Of a stretch of 64,000 nt of DNA, positions 1 to 8,794 are shown in pieces. Every line of letters starts with the position of its first letter. Positions within the stretch are counted from its first letter, which is position 1. Under the pieces are notes generated by a model that did not search any database, was not told the origin of the DNA, and worked only from the letters and a program-made list of their open reading frames with translations. The DNA is taken from assembly GCA_907165275.2 (NCBI GenBank), contig OU015659.1, positions 972,501-1,036,500 on the forward strand. The letters run 5' to 3'. The DNA comes from Zygaena filipendulae. Its lineage: Eukaryota; Arthropoda; Insecta; Lepidoptera; Zygaenidae. The translations under genes were made by a program, and so were the position numbers.

Positions 1-170
1 CATAAAAATAAAAGAGATAGTTAATCTTAAAAATGAATAGATATTCTTCATTTCGTCTCTCAGCCATTCAAAGCCACCTTCATACTTAATTTTTGCATCA
101 TATTGATTTGATATCGGCTATTGATACTGATTTTAGAAAATAATAATTAATTTGTTTACAACTAAATACT

Positions 171-395
171 TTAGCTGTTTGCAAGCGGTTTCAGCCGGGC
201 ACCGGGTAATTTTAGGACTTCGCCCGTAATTGTATAATATGTAATTTCTTCCGGGGTAATAGTAGATTTAACAACAAGTGCACAAAACAAACCATTTTTA
301 ACCAAACTTTTAGCAGCCCGAGCCAAATGCGAGGGCTGATAGTAATGTCGAGGATAAAATGGTTTTGTGGACGAGTTATAAACTCTGCTTTTCAC
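171..395 (-). CDS. possible terminal-exon fragment, unrecognised
   Basis: A stop-free minus-strand frame of about 74 codons ends at a TAA. It has no ATG at its 5' end (the first in-frame initiator would be GTG), so if real it would be the 3' exon of a split gene or a transposon remnant. Two AG dinucleotides that could act as acceptors lie just upstream. The C-terminal part reads ..TYYTITGEVLKLPGARLKPLANS-stop in ordinary codon use. I do not recognise the family. In AT-rich DNA a frame this long can arise by chance, so this is a weak call. Confidence 0.2.
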   Translation of the reverse strand: MKSRVYNSSTKPFYPRHYYQPSHLARAAKSLVKNGLFCALVVKSTITPEEITYYTITGEVLKLPGARLKPLANS

Positions 396-893
396 TTCGA
401 TTGCGAGGAAATAAATCAGTAGTATAAATTAACATTTCTTTAATTAAAATTCAAAGTAAAATTAGTACAGTTTTGAATACTGAAGGAAATTGTTTTTCCC
501 GGTATATTAACGGTATTTATGTCTTAAAAACACAAGGCAAATAAATAAAGGAAATATTATAAAATAACAAATTCTATCTATGAACTTCTTATTGTGGCTG
601 TATGGCTCATTTTCTTTGCCTTAATATAGATAAATGTATGAGTAGAAAAGTTAATGCTCTCGTGCACAAAATTTGATTTTGTGCAGCCTATATCCTGCAC
701 AAACAAGCACTTTCAGAGCATAAGAAATGAAAAAGTGTTATATTGAGTTTGTTGCTCGTGATCCTATCCCGTAATCCTACTAGTGTACTTTAGGGTAACT
801 AAGATCATCTTCAGGGTCCTTATTCACTATGATCATTACACAACGCGGATAAGGCGCCTCAAAATTTGTCTTTTTCGTTGTGCTCAAAGAAGT

Positions 894-967
894 TTTTACT
901 CCAAAAAATACACTAACAACGTTTCTTATGGCATAGAAACGTTGTTAGTGTATTTTCTGGAGTAAAA
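894..967. other. short near-perfect hairpin (74 nt)
   Basis: The arm TTTTACTCCAAAAAATACAC continues into ACTAACAACGTTTCT. After an 8-nt loop (TATGGCAT) it is followed by its reverse complement, giving about 33 paired positions with few mismatches. The size and tight loop resemble a microRNA precursor or a very short foldback transposon. No target duplication is obvious. Transcription cannot be judged from sequence. Confidence 0.7.
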
Positions 968-1019
968 CACATAGAATATAAATTAATCTACATAATCTAC
1001 GTTCTATATCTATATATAT

Positions 1020-1310
1020 AAAAATGAATTCCTATCTCTTGGTCACGGCATCACGCGTGAATGGCTGGACCAATTTCGCTAATTCTGTTTCTGTTGGGTT
1101 GTTATTGTAAGGAGAAGAGGAGTAAAAGAAGTTTGGCGTTCCTGTAGGAATTCCGAAACTCACGCGGGTGAATCTCCGAAACGGTTGGACCGATTTTGAC
1201 TTTGGGACTTTCATAGTTGATGTTATAAGGAGTAAATTAGGCTAGAGAAGGACATAGGGTACTTTTTATCCCGGAATCCCTGGGGGACTCGGGAATTAGC
1301 GCTAGTTTCT
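1020..1310. repeat. composite dispersed repeat
   Basis: The start contains GGTCACGGCATCACGCGTGA followed by GGCTGGACC. It is followed by TTCCGAAACTCACGCGGGTG, which recurs at 22380-22410, and then by a CCCGGAATCCC block of the CCCGCGG family. It looks like overlapping fragments of dispersed, non-coding elements. Short open frames inside are repeat shadows. Confidence 0.6.
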
Positions 1311-1686
1311 AATATTTTGGCATTTGAAAAGTCTAGTGTTGTGTTTTTGGGGCGCGCGTGGCGAGCAAGAAACGTTGTTGGTCATAGTGAATCCTTGCCC
1401 AGAATCCAGAGATAGACAGGATCTTCTTTCAATCGTAAAAGTGAATGTTTCTTTTCTTGGTCCTTTGTTTGTCTCGAATATGTGTTTCTTTTAAAAAATA
1501 AAAACTAAAAGTTTTCCTCCATAATTAGGTTAGGTTTCCTCTTTTATAAATACTAGGCTCACATCGAAAGAAAGGAAATAGTGCTCGCAGGTGTAATAAT
1601 TATGAACGCACTTTCCAAAACTAAATTCAGTGGCAACTGGCAGGGCACTAATATCCTCGGGCAATAGGATTTTGATGCGTGTTGAG

Positions 1687-1888
1687 TTACATGGCATAAC
1701 GTAAAAGGTTGCGCAACGTTTTCCACTCGACGGAAGTTTTAAATGTCAGAGGTCTTTTGTAAATTACATCAACAGAGCAAATGCCAAGTGAAGAATAAAA
1801 TGAGTTTTCGATAAATTTTCCAGCACCTTTATTATATTGAATATCAGAAATCAGACTCGTGTTGCGTAAAAATATCATAACATGTTTT
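1687..1888 (-). CDS. possible 3' terminal exon, unrecognised
   Basis: The minus strand has a pyrimidine-rich tract ending TCCTCTCAG, a good acceptor. It is followed by one leftover base and an open frame KHVMIFLRNTSLISDIQYNK.. to a stop at 1687, about 66 residues. A frame that starts exactly at a good acceptor suggests a C-terminal exon, although an internal ATG (1876-1878) would also allow a 63-residue ORF. No domain is recognised and no partner exon was found, so chance remains possible. Confidence 0.25.
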
Positions 1889-2526
1889 CTGAGAGGATAA
1901 CAGATAATAGTATTAATTTCCTGTAGACGCTGAAACTAAATTATTTAAATATGAATATGCGCTCAACGTGCGTTAGGTTTGCTTTCATTAAGCTAATTGA
2001 TATACATATATAATCACGCTATGGAATCGCAGTTATAATTAAGTAAGAGCACAAACTAAATTGATTATTTTGAAGGTAAAAAGAGTGTATGCAAGTATGT
2101 AAGAAAATTATTAGTAGTAAAAAAGTTAAAACATAGGGGCTAACTTAAATCAATGCCATCTATTGGTATTAGTAGGTATTACTACTAAAGGTCGCTGATA
2201 TAAAACAAAAGATTAATAATAATAACTTAAGGTGGCGCGCCACCATATTATGCAGCCTCTCAGCCGATAGAGGCCGCGGACGGCGCTTTAAAAGTGTTTT
2301 CTCAATTTACAGAGAATCGCAAGATAAAAGATAGATTTTGATGATAAATGCGACAGGATGAGTGTTTAATACATCTTTCATTTAAAATTTTTATATGGTC
2401 TTACGCGCATTATTATCCTTTAACTACAAGAAAATTAGGAATAACCGCTCGAAACGTAGTCACACACACATGCAAATCGATTAGTATTAGCCGAATCTGA
2501 TTCTGAATTTGACTTATTATGTTTGA

Positions 2527-2613
2527 GTCTCGTTGGCGCTGTGGTGTAATACGTCTCTTTTTGTAAATAATGAATCGTGAAAATCTCGTGTTCAAATCTA
2601 AGATTGCGATTCC
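2527..2613 (+). repeat. tRNA-derived SINE-like fragment
   Basis: An A-box-like GTTGGCGCTGTGG and a B-box-like GTGTTCAAATCTA lie about 55 bases apart, the spacing of an internal RNA polymerase III promoter. It does not close into a good cloverleaf and lies in repeat-rich DNA, so I call a SINE head rather than a functional tRNA. Confidence 0.45.
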
Positions 2614-2655
2614 ACTTTTTTTAACTAATTTTCTCAAATTTGTTTATATATACTT

Positions 2656-2885
2656 ACTAGCTGTCCCCCGCGATTTCATCCGCGGTAATTTCGGAGTTCC
2701 CGCAGAGGTTGCGGGAAAAAAGTACTCTATGTCCTTCAGTTCCCGAGGGAATTCTGGGATAAACTATCCTATCTTTTAAGTTGGACCATATTATAAATGG
2801 TTGCAAAATTTTATCAAAATCCGTTCAGTAGTTTCGGAGTCCATCGCGGACAAACAACGTGACACGTGATTTATATATATTAGAT
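2656..2885 (+). repeat. CCCGCGG-type dispersed repeat (GTTTGTCCGCG subfamily)
   Basis: It starts ACTAGCTGTCCCCCGCGATT. It runs through CGGAGTTCCCGC and a block ending ACAAACAACGTGACACGTGA, and finishes in an AT run. The same subfamily occurs at 49290-49478, 53545-53795 and 58600-58786. Confidence 0.7.
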
Positions 2886-3404
2886 TTATAGATCTACAAA
2901 CGATTTATTTTTCGTTCTTTTTTGGAATTTTATTTTAATTCCAAAAAAGAAAATTTAAAGGATATAGAACAAGAATCTAAGAAAATAGAAATAAATATGG
3001 ATAAAATTAAATAAAAATATTGGACTTATTTTCAATACAACCTTTCCCTGCAGGTTACACACGTACCTACTTGCGTAAATATTGGGACTGAAAATAATTT
3101 TGGGTATAAAAATAACTCTAGGTCCTAATCTAAATTTCAAGATTTCGGGATTTACTTGGTGATAAAAAAATTGAAATCTTATAATATCTCCGACACTATG
3201 ACCACAATACCATCATCTTTATATTTCAGCAGTCTATCTAATTTACGTCATCAACTAGGATGTTTGTAATTTTAGAAAAAAATCAATCATAGAATATCCA
3301 ATACTAAATAGAATCGCAGTTCAACTCAAAACCTGTATGATTCGTGATAACTTTACAAAAAAAGTTCATAATTCCACAAAGACACTGACATTACAATCCC
3401 TACT

Positions 3405-3840
3405 AAATACTAATAATATTATAAATGCGAAAGTAACTCTGTCTGTCTGTCTGTCTGTTACGCTTTCACGGCTTAATGGCTCAACGGATCATCACGAAAT
3501 TTTGCATACACGTTGTCAGGGGTAGAGAAAAGGACATAGGCTACTTTATATGCCGGAATTCCCGCGGGAACTCCAAAATTAACACCGGTGAAATTTAATG
3601 AGATTTTGCATATACGTTGTCAGGGGTACAGAGAAGGTACCCTATATGCATAGGGTACTTTATATCCCGGAATTCCCGCGGGAACTCCAAAATTAACACC
3701 GGTGAAATCTAATGAGATTTCGCATATACGTTACCAGGGGTACAGAGAAGGTACCCTATATGCATAGAGTACTTTGTATCCCGGAATTCCTGCGGGATCT
3801 CCGAAATTGCCGCGGGTGAAACCGCGGGGAACAGCTAGTA
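3405..3840 (-). repeat. CCCGCGG-type repeat with internal tandem expansion
   Basis: It is read in reverse: AATATTATAAATGCGAAAGT, a CTGT microsatellite, then TTTTGCATACACGTTGTCAG, and finally GAACAGCTAGTA. The middle is repeated with a period of 114 bases (units starting near 3483, 3597 and 3711), and each unit carries the CCCGGAATTCCCGCGGGAAC palindrome or a variant. Confidence 0.75.
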
Positions 3841-3844
3841 CTCA

Positions 3845-3965
3845 TATAAACCGAGATTTGAACCGTAATTCTAAAAGGATTAGAGCCAGACGTTAGTACG
3901 CATAGTGGTTATATACTCTTTGGTCTAGCCACTCAACCTATATACCGCTTAGCGTTATTACACGA
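3845..3965 (-). repeat. tRNA-derived SINE-like fragment
   Basis: On the minus strand an A-box-like TAAGCGGTATATAGGTTGAG is followed about 75 bases later by a B-box-like GGTTCAAATCTCGG. It abuts the repeat ending at 3840. A degenerate SINE head is the best reading. Confidence 0.4.
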
Positions 3966-4225
3966 AAAAAAACATAAACGAATTCTGCCGTTGTTCCATT
4001 TCAAAATTTAAATTTTGACATCTCGTGATAATAATATTTTATATTTTATTGAGTTTCATCAGTAGGTACGTTGAGTTTGTAAAGTATTTTATATTCTACT
4101 AGCTGTGTCCCGCGGTTACACCCGCGTGAAACATTTTTATAAAATTAACAACTGATACTGGAGGATACTGTAGTTTCTTATGAGTGAAGTATTTAAAAAA
4201 ACTGGTTATTTACTTTTTTAATAAT

Positions 4226-4436
4226 ACTAGCTATTTTTCATAATATACCTAGAAATTAGCGCGGTTTCACCCACGCTAATTTCAGAGTTTCTGCGGGAAT
4301 TCCGGGATAAAAACTACCCTGTGTCCTTCACTGTGCCCCTACTAATAAAGTGTATGCAAAATTTCTAGATAATCGGTTGAGTAATAAACCGTAACATACA
4401 AACAAACAAACTCATATTCGCATTTCTAATAATAAG
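4226..4436 (+). repeat. CCCGCGG-type dispersed repeat
   Basis: It starts ACTAGCTAT, then GCGGTTTCACCCACGCTAAT, GGAATTCCGGGATAAAAACT, and ends CAAACAAACAAACTCATATT plus an AATAATAAG tail. A 35-base piece of the same head lies at 4098-4132. Confidence 0.7.
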
Positions 4437-4542
4437 TTTATCTAGAAGTGTGCATAATGTATATTATGAAAAAGCAGTTTAGATTTCAAATCGTAAACAA
4501 TAGCATATAAAATGACAGATAATAAAAAAAAATATCTATACT

Positions 4543-4856
4543 TCTATACTATAATAAAAGAGTAGAATCCGCGATTGTATACATTGAATATTTTTACCTA
4601 AAATGGAAAGGGGTGATAAAAGAAGAGTAACCAAGCATAAAAAAAGATTTTTGAAATTCTTTTCTATCTGTCTGTCTGTTTGTTTGCTATAATCTCCAAA
4701 TCTACTGAACAGATTGTCATGTGGTTTTCACAGGTAAATTAAGTTTAGCCTGTAGCTACATAATATAGGCTTTGTTTCACTCAAATCGGATATCGGGAAA
4801 AAAAGTTGTTACACAAAAACTTTTCACGCGGGTGAAACCGCAGGGCACAGCTAGTC
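4543..4856 (-). repeat. dispersed repeat ending in GCACAGCTAGT
   Basis: It begins with an AT-rich ATACTATAATAAAAGAGTAG block and carries CTGTCTGTCTGTTTGTTTGC. It ends CACGCGGGTGAAACCGCAGG plus GCACAGCTAGT. The terminal block is shared with the CCCGCGG repeats, but the body is a distinct, longer family. Confidence 0.65.
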
Positions 4857-5055
4857 ATATAATATTGAGACTTCTTCGAAAGTTGTTCTAACCACTGGAC
4901 TATTATTGTATAGTTCCTCCTGCCGAAAAAATTGTATGCATTCAGCCGTCGCGCGTCATTTGAATATATTGATCTTCATTTATTTAGTTTCATCAAAGCG
5001 TGCGTTGGGAAGTTGGATTTATAATAATATTGTATTATTTGTAAAATATGAATAT

Positions 5056-5455
5056 TTTACTGGCAGTTGATCCTGCCGCGGTTTTGCTCGCGTCAGTTTT
5101 TATTTTTATTTTTTTTTTATTACAAAATCAAGGAAATAATAAATAATAATGAGTGAACATGTAGTGAACAGTGTAAGGTTACGAGGATATTTTTTTTGTA
5201 AAAAGGCATTCAATATTCGATTCTCGTCTCTAATAGCTGACTAAAAAAAAAATTTGGAGAAAAAAACATACTGAAAAAAACCACGGGAGTGTCGTGTCGT
5301 GCTCCGCTCGTATTGGTCATAGCGTGATGTTATAGTCTATAGCCGTCCTCGATAAATGACTATCTAACACGAAAATAATTTTTCAATTCGATCCAGTAGT
5401 TTCTGAGATTAGTACGTTCAAGCAAACAAACAAACAAACTCTTCAGCTTTATTAT
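5056..5455 (+). repeat. dispersed repeat with CCGCGG head and AACAAACAAAC tail
   Basis: The head is GATCCTGCCGCGGTTTTGCT. The body contains ATAGCGTGATGTTATAGTCT and GATCCAGTAGTTTCTGAGAT, and the tail is CAAACAAACAAACAAACTCT ending at TTATTATTAG. Poly-T and poly-A runs interrupt it. It is non-coding. Confidence 0.6.
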
Positions 5456-5529
5456 TAGGTTCTATAAATTAACAAATACAAAGTAGGTATATGCATAGGT
5501 AATAGTAAAAAATATTATAAGCTTTTGAA

Positions 5530-5970
5530 AATTACTTCACGTGATCACATAGATATCACGAAAAGATGAAGTTTGACCTACTAACACGATGAGTCTGTAA
5601 CTTGCAGTTTCGGAGATATGAGCTGTCGAAAATTTGACCATGTGATCACATAGATATCACAAAACATGAAATTTGAGTACCAACGTGATATGACTGCGTC
5701 CTATAGTTTCGGAGTTATAAGCGTTCAAAAATTTTGTTACGTTGAACACATAGATACCATGAAAACATGAAGTTTAAACATGAAAACATGAAGCAACATG
5801 ATGGGGTTGTCTCTCATACTAGTTTCGAGGGTATGAGCTTTACAAAAAAAATGTTTTTTTTAGATATAAAAAATTTGATCACGTGGTCACACAGACACAA
5901 TAAAAATATGAAGTTGTACAAACATTATATGGCTGCGTGTCATTGCTGATTGCATCGGAGATAAAAGTTA
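5530..5970. repeat. degenerate ~100-140 bp minisatellite, four units
   Basis: Units start near 5535, 5640, 5742 and 5884. Each begins with a variant of GTGATCACATAGATATCAC and GAAAACATGAAGTTT, and ends with a variant of TTTCGGAGATATGAGC. The last two units are the most diverged. Short open frames across it reflect the repeat and not a gene. Confidence 0.65.
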
Positions 5971-6239
5971 AATTACCCTGGGCCGTGGTGAGATACAACC
6001 ATTCGAAAATATGGTCTCTCTCTTTTACGCATCGAGAAAACAAGAAAGAGATAGCAAGAATTTTATGCAACACAAAAATATAAAATATTTGTACGGGCTA
6101 CTTGTAGCTTATAAGGTATACCTACTTGTACGGGACTCAAAACAAAATGTAGTTATGCCTTCGCTTCGGCTACTAAATACCTACCAACTACAGCAGTAAT
6201 ATTATGTATATTCCAAATTCAATTCTAAATTATCCCGGT

Positions 6240-6430
6240 AGGTAAAATTGTCCAAACTCACGGCTCAACGCCGCGACACCTTTCGATCCTTTTGGAACCA
6301 CTACAAACTACTGCATTCGGCGACTTGTCAGTCTACAGTCAAACCACAGCTGTTTATAGACCGGCCCGCCATTTTCGTACACTTATACTGTATACGCTCT
6401 CACACAAGTAAGAGATTCGACCAAAATCTA
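6240..6430 (+). promoter_or_regulatory. candidate promoter / first exon
   Basis: This island is richer in GC than its flanks. It has an initiator-like TCAGTC (about 6330), a GGCCCGCCATTTTCG motif and a strong splice-donor-like ACAAGTAAGAG near 6411. It could be a 5' exon of a + strand gene, perhaps the one ending at 7915, but no linking exon is visible. Confidence 0.2.
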
Positions 6431-6582
6431 ATATTTTTGAAATGCTTGTAATTATGTTTTTTGTTCACTATCTGCAAAGATTTGGGACTTATGCGGCATC
6501 TAGACCAGTAGTAGTATTTTATAAAATAAATTCTAATTACCAAAAACAGCCGTAGTGTAAGAAAACTCGGTAGGCAATTTGT

Positions 6583-7012
6583 ATGAAAACTAGCCCTAAC
6601 ACCAGCACCTTAATGAAGGCTGCGGGCTTTTTCTCTTTCCCTTCACTTCCGTTGCCACAATATCTCCAAATCTTAAAACCACCAAAATGCATGCTAACAG
6701 GTTTTGACGGTCAAACGTTTCACTTACGCTGCGCTGACTTCATAAATCTTGACGCGAAAGAATACCGGGGAAGATTTTCGTGAGAAAACAACAGACGGAC
6801 ACTCCAGCTGCGTACTCTCCACACAAGTTCGTACTGCGGAGAGGCCCTTTGTGTGAAGAGGGCCCGCTTTGTGCTGCTTGCCTGGTACTGAGCAACGTGT
6901 GAATTAACCAGCTTTGAGTAACGTTTAAACTTTGCGCCTCGGGTAGGCAGAGAAGTGACTGACCTTCTTTGTTACACTGCTTCCCTTCAATCACATCCAA
7001 GTCTTCACACAT
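6583..7012. other. unassigned sequence with overlapping short ORFs
   Basis: Open frames exist on both strands, the longer being a 90-codon minus frame from an ATG at 7012 to 6740. Neither shows a recognisable domain, and the base composition is only slightly above background. It is promoter-like or chance. Confidence 0.2.
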
Positions 7013-7283
7013 TGATATACACGTATATCTAGATGTTAGCTGCTATTGATGTTTGTTTTCGAATTTCTGATGATCATCTTCTATCATATTTTTAAATGAG
7101 GAGTTTCTCAATTCACTTCTATCCGTTAGTTGCGAAACCATTATTATTATTTTTACTTTACGTACAATTTTACCAAGTAAATATAATTGAAATCTACACT
7201 AACATCAAAAAGAAGTAAATTTTATAAATTTGTATATAATCTATCCTTTGGAACTGCTGAACCAGTACTAATAATGTTCAGTA

Positions 7284-7438
7284 TAATTTACACGAAGCCA
7301 GTGACGCTGGCGCCAGTCACTGGCTAGAAGAATTGAAAAATTGTTTATACGAGGCCAATAACAAGCCAGCGCTGGCTGCTAGTTATTGGCCTCGTATTTG
7401 GCAGCCAGTGTTGGCTTCGTGTAAACTAAGCTTAAACT
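7284..7438. repeat. nested palindrome (hairpin within a hairpin)
   Basis: The outer arms are TTTACACGAAGCCAGTG and its near complement before 7430. The inner arms are ATACGAGGCCAATAAC (7347-7362) and GTTATTGGCCTCGTAT (7382-7397), separated by AAGCCAGCGCTGGCTGCTA, itself palindromic. A third small palindrome, GCTGGCGCCAGTCACTGGC, lies between outer and inner left arms. Consistent with a foldback element. Confidence 0.7.
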
Positions 7439-7701
7439 GAAAGGAAGCTTCTTATAAGTAAGAAATTTTAAAGAAATCTAGAATCCCTGAGTATCACAGA
7501 ATACTTTTTAGAGTTTTCGGGAGAATATTTTACTATAAATTTGTTGTATTGCGAATCATTTGCTTGTTTACCACAAAATCACCTAGAGCACAAGTGTGGA
7601 TTTCAATGCGTTGTCAAATTTTAATAATAATATACCTACGTCTATTTATATAGGTCTAATCATTAAATCAACCATTACATATCCAGTTATTCACTCCTCA
7701 G

Positions 7702-7915
7702 ATGCATATGCCTGCATTGGTTCAACCGCAAGTTCCGTGAGGAGGAGGAGGAACCGGAGCCCGCCAGCCACAAGCACGTGGTGAGCGTCGTGGACGGCCA
7801 CAGGCCCGGCCACGACCATAAAGACAAAGAGAAACCCAAGCTGAGGAGTCAGGCGAGCGTCGGCCGCGAGATCGACACGCTAATCAAACAACCGTCGTCT
7901 GCTAGCGACACTTAA
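7702..7915 (+). CDS. 3' terminal coding exon, unrecognised probable membrane-protein tail
   Basis: The acceptor TTATTCACTCCTCAG ends at 7701. After one leftover base the frame reads CICLHWFNRKFREEEEEPEP.. through a His/Lys-rich stretch (GHRPGHDHKDKEKPK) to ..IKQPSSASDT and TAA at 7913-7915, 70 residues. Codons are strongly GC-ending (GTG, CTG, AAG, GAC), unlike the AT-rich flanks, and the frame agrees with the splice site. The start (CICLHWF then NRKFREEEEE) looks like the end of a membrane helix passing into a charged cytoplasmic tail, which is inference. I do not recognise the family. Upstream exons were not found with confidence and may lie before the window. Confidence 0.7.
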
Positions 7916-8370
7916 GTCACCCGTCTCGAACCACGACCGATCCGATCAACCGACTACCATTAAGGAATGTCCACAGACCACGCATTACTGATGTCTCTAT
8001 CGACTCTATGTATATTTCTGTTGATTCAAACGTAAAAGGTAAGAGTCCATGCTACAAATGAGGCGTTATTTTTTGGGAATTACGTGTTGATTTCGTGTCG
8101 TTCTGTGTTCAGTTGATCGGGACTGTCGATAAACGTTGCTTAACTGATTTGAGTTGTGTCGCTCTTAGGGTTAATGGGCGAGATATTGGCTCTATGACAA
8201 CCCTTGAAAGCGTATTGACGAATATCTTTATTTGAATTTTGTAAGGGAATATCACCTGATTGGGTTTTTTGGACAATTTTTACAAAGGATTCGACCATCT
8301 TCGCTGGATAGTCGTTTCCATATCGTTTATTTTATTTATTAACGAGCCATGTGTCAAAGAGAAACTGTGT
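7916..8370 (+). other. probable 3' UTR of the 7702-7915 exon
   Basis: Non-repetitive sequence follows the stop and grows AT-rich. The first AATAAA is at 8495-8500, inside the element that interrupts the region at 8382, so the original 3' end may have lain further downstream. Confidence 0.4.
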
Positions 8371-8381
8371 GAAACGTACAT

Positions 8382-8783
8382 ATATACAGGGTGTAACAGG
8401 AAAGTACTGTCAACAGTCGTATTTGGAGATCGTTTGCTGGTGACAGTATTAAATAGTTATTCACTGAATTATATCATCGGTGAATGATAAATTAAATAAA
8501 TCCTCACCTGAAAATTTTAGTTTATCTTTAAAACTACACTGACGATAAAAATGGTGATGGTAGATTCGTCAACTGTGACCAATTTAGGGTCTCAGTCACT
8601 ATGACATGACGTTTGCATTGTTTCGGAAATGTATTGGATACCATAAATATTGAAAATTTAGGAGCAAAAAGATTTTTAGGCAAATTATTAAGTACCTAAT
8701 TAAAATTATAAAATGCCATCGAATAACTACAATAACACACGATCTGATAAATATAACTACAACTTTATGTTACACACTGTATA
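8382..8783. mobile_element. 402-bp MITE with ~11-bp flanking duplication
   Basis: The ends ATATACAGGGTGTAACA and TGTTACACACTGTATA are imperfect inverted repeats. The element is bracketed by GAAACGTACAT (8371-8381) and GAAACGTGCAT (8784-8794), a direct repeat with one mismatch that looks like a target duplication. There is no coding capacity. The superfamily is not assignable. Confidence 0.6.
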
Positions 8784-8794
8784 GAAACGTGCAT

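Noticed and set aside
783..965. 60-codon + strand ORF
   Set aside because: Half of it is the palindromic hairpin 894-967; there is no sign of protein selection.
2232..2245. 14-bp perfect palindrome GGTGGCGCGCCACC
   Set aside because: Short and single; contains an AscI-type GGCGCGCC site, but nothing around it indicates function.
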